Shown one piece after another: positions 20,026 to 24,351 of a stretch of 24,351 bases of DNA. This DNA comes from Ichthyophonus hoferi (taxonomy: Eukaryota > Opisthokonta > Ichthyosporea > Ichthyophonida > Ichthyophonidae): NCBI GenBank assembly GCA_002751075.1, contig NAOQ01000401.1:46018-70368 (forward strand), read 5' to 3'. Position 1 is the first letter of the stretch, and the number at the start of each line of letters is the position of its first letter. The notes beneath the pieces were generated by a model that saw nothing but the letters and a program-made list of their open reading frames with translations, did not search any database and was not told where the DNA came from. The position numbers and the translations under genes were made by a program.

Positions 20026-20550
20026 TTAATAAAAAAAGCACTCCTGTTCCCCCTCATCAAATATCATCTGGTCAGGACATGTCATTCTCTGGTGGTGTTG
20101 TCCATAATTGTAGCACTTGTGGTAGAAAGATAGGAATACAGGATCGCTGAATAATTTATAACCGATACTTACAGGAGGAAATTTGGGGCATTTAAAGTAT
20201 TTTGACGCTGGAACGTCACGAACACAGTAGTGATAATATTGGTCGAACACATGATTATAAGGACAACTTTCCAAAGCGGTTTGGTGACCACAATTAAAGT
20301 ACAACTTAACATTATATTCGTAGGGATAGGTGTGGTATTGCTTAACATACTCCCAATTTTTGTTGGGACATTGGTAGTTAAATTTTTTCAGTGGTGAACC
20401 ACTCTTATCTAAAAGCACGGCAGGAGTAGCATCAGAGGGTGGAGGAGGCGGTAGGAATCCTTTGGGAGCATCTACCCCAGTATCTTCCAAAATCTCCGCA
20501 GAGGATATAGTAGCAAAAGCAGCTAAAGCAAGGGTAATGAAATAAGCCAT
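20026..20550 (-). CDS. Secreted protein with two chitin-binding (CBM14, peritrophin-A-like) domains
   Basis: Single-exon gene for 174 residues. A signal peptide (MAYFITLALAAFATISSA, cleavage likely after residue 18) precedes an acidic stretch and a proline-rich linker (five prolines at 34-38). Domain 1 spans cysteines 61, 87, 96 and 109; domain 2 spans cysteines 121, 146, 158 and 171. Both keep the family's aromatic residues before the third cysteine (LYFNC, FYHKC), the CP step (SCPYNHVF, TCPDQMIF) and the FD before the last cysteine. The family usually has six cysteines per domain; here the second and sixth are absent from both, leaving two likely disulfides. The expected role is binding chitin in cuticle, egg shell or the peritrophic lining of the gut. 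The start is supported by a TATA box 50-57 bases upstream and a good ATG context (ACAATGG). Stop TAA at 20026-20028. Confidence 0.88.
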   Translation of the reverse strand: MAYFITLALAAFATISSAEILEDTGVDAPKGFLPPPPPSDATPAVLLDKSGSPLKKFNYQCPNKNWEYVKQYHTYPYEYNVKLYFNCGHQTALESCPYNHVFDQYYHYCVRDVPASKYFKCPKFPPVSIGYKLFSDPVFLSFYHKCYNYGQHHQRMTCPDQMIFDEGEQECFFY

Positions 20551-20599
20551 TGTAAATACACAAAAAATATTTCCGTGTTTCAGTTAAAAGAGCAAGCCC

Positions 20600-20607
20600 C
20601 TTTTATA
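20600..20607 (-). promoter_or_regulatory. TATA box of the chitin-binding gene
   Basis: TATAAAAG on the minus strand, followed by GGGCTTGCTC. Transcription should begin about 30 bases on, near 20576-20580, giving a leader of about 25-30 bases. This is the clearest core promoter in the window. Confidence 0.75.
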
Positions 20608-20640
20608 GCTTCGTTTTTAGTAATCTTTGCGTCATTTTTT

Positions 20641-20930
20641 ATTTTATCTATTTATAAAATTAGAAGTATTTAGATCTGCTCATACTTGCGGCATCGTCAT
20701 TATTATCAGCTCATTCCCTGATTACACAACCTGTTACTGATTATCAACCGCTATATATGCGTATACACACACATGTATATATACATATAGGTAAGTCCAA
20801 TCCAAGGGAATGGCAGAGTGCTCCCAATTCCTACGACATGGGGCTTTTGACTTGAAACTGGTTTACAAAATTATTCTATGTAATTTTGTAGAAACAGTCA
20901 AATCTAAGGTAAACGTTACTCAGTTTACAT
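20641..20930 (-). repeat. Upstream tandem duplication, proximal copy
   Basis: About 290 bp, repeated directly at 20931-21231. Shared blocks include ATTTTATC at the start, CTTGC(A/G)GCATC, CAACCGCTATATATGCGTA and GAAACTGG. It lies just upstream of the chitin-binding gene promoter. The strand is given as that of the gene it may regulate. Confidence 0.8.
20745..20763. promoter_or_regulatory. Conserved 19-bp core, proximal
   Basis: CAACCGCTATATATGCGTA is identical in both copies (again at 21050-21068) although the surroundings are clearly diverged. It contains a near-palindrome, CGCTATATATGCG. A protein-binding role is inferred only from conservation and position. Confidence 0.35.
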
Positions 20931-21231
20931 ATTTTATCAATTGAAAGATTAAAGACATACCCAGATTTGCTGTTTATACTTGCAGCATCATTAATATATT
21001 ATGTACAGTTATACAGTTGTTTCGAGCGTCACCCCATTTCTTAATTATACAACCGCTATATATGCGTACATGCACACATATATACATCCATATAATTAAG
21101 CACAATTCAAGAGAATGGCCGAGTCTTACCAATTCCTTGGACATTGTGCTTTTGAACTGAAACTGGGTCACAGAATGATATGGAAAGTTTGTAGAGTTAG
21201 TCAAATCTAGGGCACAACATTATACTTTATC
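20931..21231 (-). repeat. Upstream tandem duplication, distal copy
   Basis: Second copy of the unit above. A third start (GTTTTATCTATTGG) appears at 21232 but does not continue. The minus-strand frame at 20974-21204 is a by-product with no counterpart in the proximal copy. Confidence 0.8.
21050..21068. promoter_or_regulatory. Conserved 19-bp core, distal
   Basis: Identical to the 20745-20763 core and 305 bases further from the gene. Confidence 0.35.
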
Positions 21232-21253
21232 GTTTTATCTATTGGTAGGATCA

Positions 21254-21775
21254 TTTATCTTCATTTGGTAATCTAAAGTAATCAAAACCAATCACTGGAA
21301 GATGTAGTGACTGAATGACAAACAATCGGCTCCTATTCCTCCACTTACGTCAAATTACACCAATGAATTAGCTTATGAGCCATTCAAATAAGTAAAGAGC
21401 ATTAGAAGATTGTCGATATAAGATCAGACACTCCTAGTGGGCTTCTGAGATCTTTCATAAATTTTATTAGGCAAAAAGAATATTTACGATTGGCCGGCCC
21501 CATTTAGGTTATTGGACACAGCTATGTAGGTGTTAACCAAAAATTAACCTTCACAGAAAAACGAAGTAAAGAAGAAAACAAAAATCAATAATAAAGGGCC
21601 CGATCACGCAAACGCGGTAACACATACAATTTTGCATTTAATTATATGTATATGTATGTATTCGTCATATCGCTATAGTAATGTCAAGTCTGAAATTGGC
21701 AGTCGCACACGATAATCAGTGTTCGGATCTCTCGGTCCTTCAGAAATCAGAGAACTGCTTACTAACATTATATAA
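21254..21775. other. No gene recognised
   Basis: Mixed-composition DNA. A minus-strand ATG at 21383 opens MAHKLIHWCNL and runs into a GTAAGT donor at 21343-21348. The ATG context is poor and no acceptor or partner exon was found. A short TATG run lies at 21645-21660. Confidence 0.4.
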
Positions 21776-21940
21776 ATAGTGAAAATAGTTTTAGATTATT
21801 TACATTGTAATATAGTACCCCTTACTGATGGGTCTCGTTTTGCAATTTTTACATTAGTACCTAAACAAATTAAAGCATTTATTGCCCATGAATTAGAACA
21901 GAGGTACAATTACTGCAGCTATATTAGAGAGTCGGTATAG
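21776..21940 (+). other. Possible coding remnant or exon
   Basis: A 54-codon open stretch without a methionine reads PLTDGSRFAIFTLVPKQIK and then AFIAHELEQRYNYCSYIRES before TAG at 21938-21940. Its composition looks more protein-like than the neighbourhood. An acceptor-like sequence (pyrimidine/AT run ending in ATATAG at 21814) precedes it in a usable phase. I do not recognise the family. It may be a last exon or a fossil. Confidence 0.22.
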
Positions 21941-23235
21941 GTGCCTTCTATAGAACCTTTACCACAACAGTCTTAAGGACGCGGCCCAGTAAAATTAACT
22001 ACTATATGAAACCTGTGGGCAAGTCGCTAGAACTACCATAGGCTCTTATGCTAAGTGTAAAAGAAAAAAATATGTATGCTTTTTAAAAATATATATATTT
22101 ATATAATAACATGTGTATATTAAATATTATATTATCTTTTACGAATATTGGTTTATGAGCCGATATTTGAGAGTTCGTATGTTTGAGTAGATCAAAATAG
22201 AACGGATTGGTGAATAATAATAATAATAAAATACAATTATGATTGATACCATATTAGCCAATCACAGATTGACTAAAAAACCAAATAATTGGTTTATTAG
22301 TGTTATAAGTCATGTGAATATAATTGAGATTTCACCTTAGCCATTGGTAGAGTTGAGCCCATAATTTTTGTTTATTAGTTATTAGTTAAAGTTTACTATA
22401 AATATGTGCGGTAAGAATAGATTGTCTTTTTCAAGATAAAATATATTTCTTCTTAACAACTGCTACAATTTCTTAAGAGTAAGCATTTTTCTATTTTTAA
22501 AAAAGAACATCATATGAACCAGCGAGCAATAGTTAAATCATATAACCATAATAAGCATTAACCTTGGACTCTAAACAAAACCGGAAACCGGGATAGTACC
22601 GATACCGCGCATTGATAAGATAAGCGATCCAGTAATATCATTTCACAGGTTGTAGTACTATTCGCTATTGATACGATAGGTAGCGAATAATCACATAGTA
22701 TAGAACAGGATGGTTAACCAATGAGAATGGCCATATCAATCTCCCAAAAACTAATCCGTATCAACAAATGATAACAATAAAGTACTTTTTCGAATGTGCA
22801 CAGATATAGCAATAGTAAAAAGTAGAATAAAGCTCACAGCCTATTAAAATTAGAATTTGATTATAAAGTTCCCAAACAGATTAATTAGTGCTACCGTAAT
22901 TACTGACCTTAGACAACTTTCGAGACCATTGTAAAGCCCACCACGGATACAAAAAGGGGTCATTCATGGTGGCAAGCAGCGCTATGATGTGATATATAAT
23001 GAATTTCTGTTTGTTGATATAATAACGGAGACCAAACTAGACACGAGATATGCACGACGTGCATTAAAAACTATATCCGGAAATGTTTATTATTGTAGAG
23101 AAACAAACAGTATGCTCATTTTTTTTCTTCATATTTAGACATAAGTTATTAAAAGTAGGCAACATTAAGAGTGCTTGTGGTTTTTGTTATAACATAGTGG
23201 CTTCAGCTAATAAACACATTATATACTTAAAGTAA
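21941..23235. other. No gene recognised
   Basis: AT-rich DNA with an (AAT)n microsatellite at 22213-22230. There is one small perfect hairpin: arms TATTCGCTA and TAGCGAATA at 22659-22667 and 22681-22689. No frame, repeat family or RNA gene is evident. Confidence 0.5.
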
Positions 23236-23525
23236 TAGTAAATAATTAGTAGTTAATTCCCCTTTCTTACTTCTCGATTATCAATTCTTAATTTTTAATT
23301 ACCATTAATTACCACAAATTACTATCTTTTAATTACTATTAATTACATATAGTTACTATATCTTAATTATTGATTTTTATTAATTTCTATTCATCACTAT
23401 TAACCACCTTTAATCATTATTAATTAATATTTTTTTAAATAATAATAATTATTAATTACTTTTAATTACCATACATTAACTACCATTCATTACAATTAAT
23501 TAAAATAATTACTACTAATTCATGT
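23236..23525. repeat. Degenerate ATTAATTAC-type array
   Basis: About 290 bp of imperfect repeats of TTAATTAC, CTATTAATTAC and TTAATTACCA words with a loose period of 10-12. Very low GC, non-coding. Confidence 0.75.
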
Positions 23526-23739
23526 TGTTCTATCTCGAGAGCCACATTCCAAATAAAAGAATTCACGATCTGTTCATTATTTTGTTATATTATTTAGTTT
23601 ATAACGTGACCTACGTATATCTTTCTAAATGGAAACTATTATTCTTTGACATAATAACATTTATTCACAATAACAACAGTGATGCTTAGGTTCTGCATAA
23701 ATATTAAAATATATTAATATATATATATGGGTAATGAGG
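23526..23739. other. No feature recognised
   Basis: AT-rich sequence ending in an (AT)n run near 23719-23727. Confidence 0.5.
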
Positions 23740-24060
23740 TATCATACTTGTACTAAAGCAAGCTGGGGCACTGCTAGATAGGTAGGTAGGTGTTAGCTGG
23801 AAGTAGAGGAGGAAGAGGTATAATGTATAGTTAAGTGATAAATAAAGGGTTAGAACGAGAAAGATAAAAAGCGAAAAGCGAAGGAAAGAAAGAAACATAT
23901 AAGGGAAGAGGGTAAACGATATTATGAAAGATGGAAAGATAAAGTGGTTGTTGTAATTATAGTCTATAATAGAAATGGATATGTTTAGTAGTAGTATTTA
24001 GAAACAGATGGGTCGTAGCAGTGTTTGGAGGTGAATAACGATAAGAGAGGCATGGGAGGG
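23740..24060 (+). repeat. Purine-rich G/A tract
   Basis: Strong strand asymmetry: GGAGGAAGAGG, AAAGCGAAAAGCGAAGG and AGAAAGAAA runs on the plus strand. The minus-strand frame at 23704-23898 is simply its pyrimidine-rich complement. Confidence 0.55.
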
Positions 24061-24351
24061 AAGGAATTAGATAGATATATAATGGGTTAAACAAAGTTTT
24101 TGTCTAATTATGTGTGGTTGCACATTGGTATATATCATTGAACGTAGAGTACCATGCAGAATACTATGTATATATGGTAGTAATATACATATAGGCCTGT
24201 ATATATTTATGACAGTCTGTATGATAGTATATATGATAGTATGACAGTTATGTATGATAATATGGATATATGATAGTATGTATGTATGATATTGTGTATG
24301 CATGATAGTGTGTATGTATGTATATATGCATGTATGTATATATGTATATAA
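24061..24351. repeat. TATG / TGATAGTATG microsatellite at the right edge
   Basis: Interrupted TATATG, TGATAGTATG and TATGTATG repeats that become purer toward the window end and probably continue beyond it. Confidence 0.75.

Noticed and set aside
21343-21383. Short minus-strand first exon MAHKLIHWCNL with GTAAGT donor
   Set aside because: Weak start context, no matching acceptor, and the downstream chitin-binding gene has its own TATA box and complete signal peptide.
1-24351. CRISPR arrays, rRNA or tRNA genes, prokaryotic operons
   Set aside because: No regularly spaced identical repeats, no rRNA-like blocks and no cloverleaf structures were seen; gene structure is eukaryotic.

Overview
This window looks like AT-rich, gene-poor DNA from a metazoan, most probably an arthropod. 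The strongest clue is an intact secreted protein with two peritrophin-A-type chitin-binding domains (CDS 20026-20550, minus strand). It comes with a canonical TATA box, a short leader and a polyadenylation signal. Spliced gene structure, TATG/TACA microsatellites, a TA-flanked MITE-like element and layered tandem and inverted repeats all point to a eukaryotic nuclear genome. I cannot name the species.

Layout. Bases 1-1955 hold no recognisable gene and include a degenerate TATAGTAGTA tract (441-780). Bases 1956-13034 form one repeat cluster. On both flanks, in the same orientation, lie copies of a roughly 950-bp unit: A, B and partial C on the left, partial D and full E on the right. Both outer edges of the cluster fall on the same unit boundary. 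Inside is a large inverted duplication (arms 5004-6910 and 9702-11601, about 9-10 percent diverged, 2.8-kb spacer). Each arm carries a copy of a two-exon gene for a small secreted cysteine-containing protein of unknown family. The right copy (minus, 10236-11019) is open throughout. The left copy (plus, 5581-6372) keeps its exon 1 and splice signals but has an in-frame stop just after the signal peptide. A direct repeat pair (4081-5003 and 7078-8031) and an orphan piece of the gene's upstream region (8660-8806) complete the mosaic.

Bases 13240-14023 are a MITE-like element with terminal inverted repeats and TA flanks. Bases 14869-16066 contain exon-like islands on the minus strand with good splice signals but no resolved gene model. 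Bases 16761-18745 hold a roughly 330-bp repeat (two full copies, one nearly full copy and a remnant) and a duplicated spacer. Its minus strand retains a short reading frame in some copies.

Bases 19795-20607 are the chitin-binding gene. Immediately upstream is a roughly 295-bp tandem duplication (20641-21231) whose copies share a perfect 19-bp core, a candidate regulatory element. The rest, 21254-24351, is mostly gene-free and AT-rich, with an ATTAATTAC-type degenerate array (23236-23525), a purine-rich tract and a TATG microsatellite at the right edge.

The two recognised genes both encode secreted proteins, but nothing here shows that they work together. The most interesting structure is the inverted gene pair embedded in the 950-bp repeat cluster. 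Read-through transcription across it could make a long hairpin RNA matching the intact gene.
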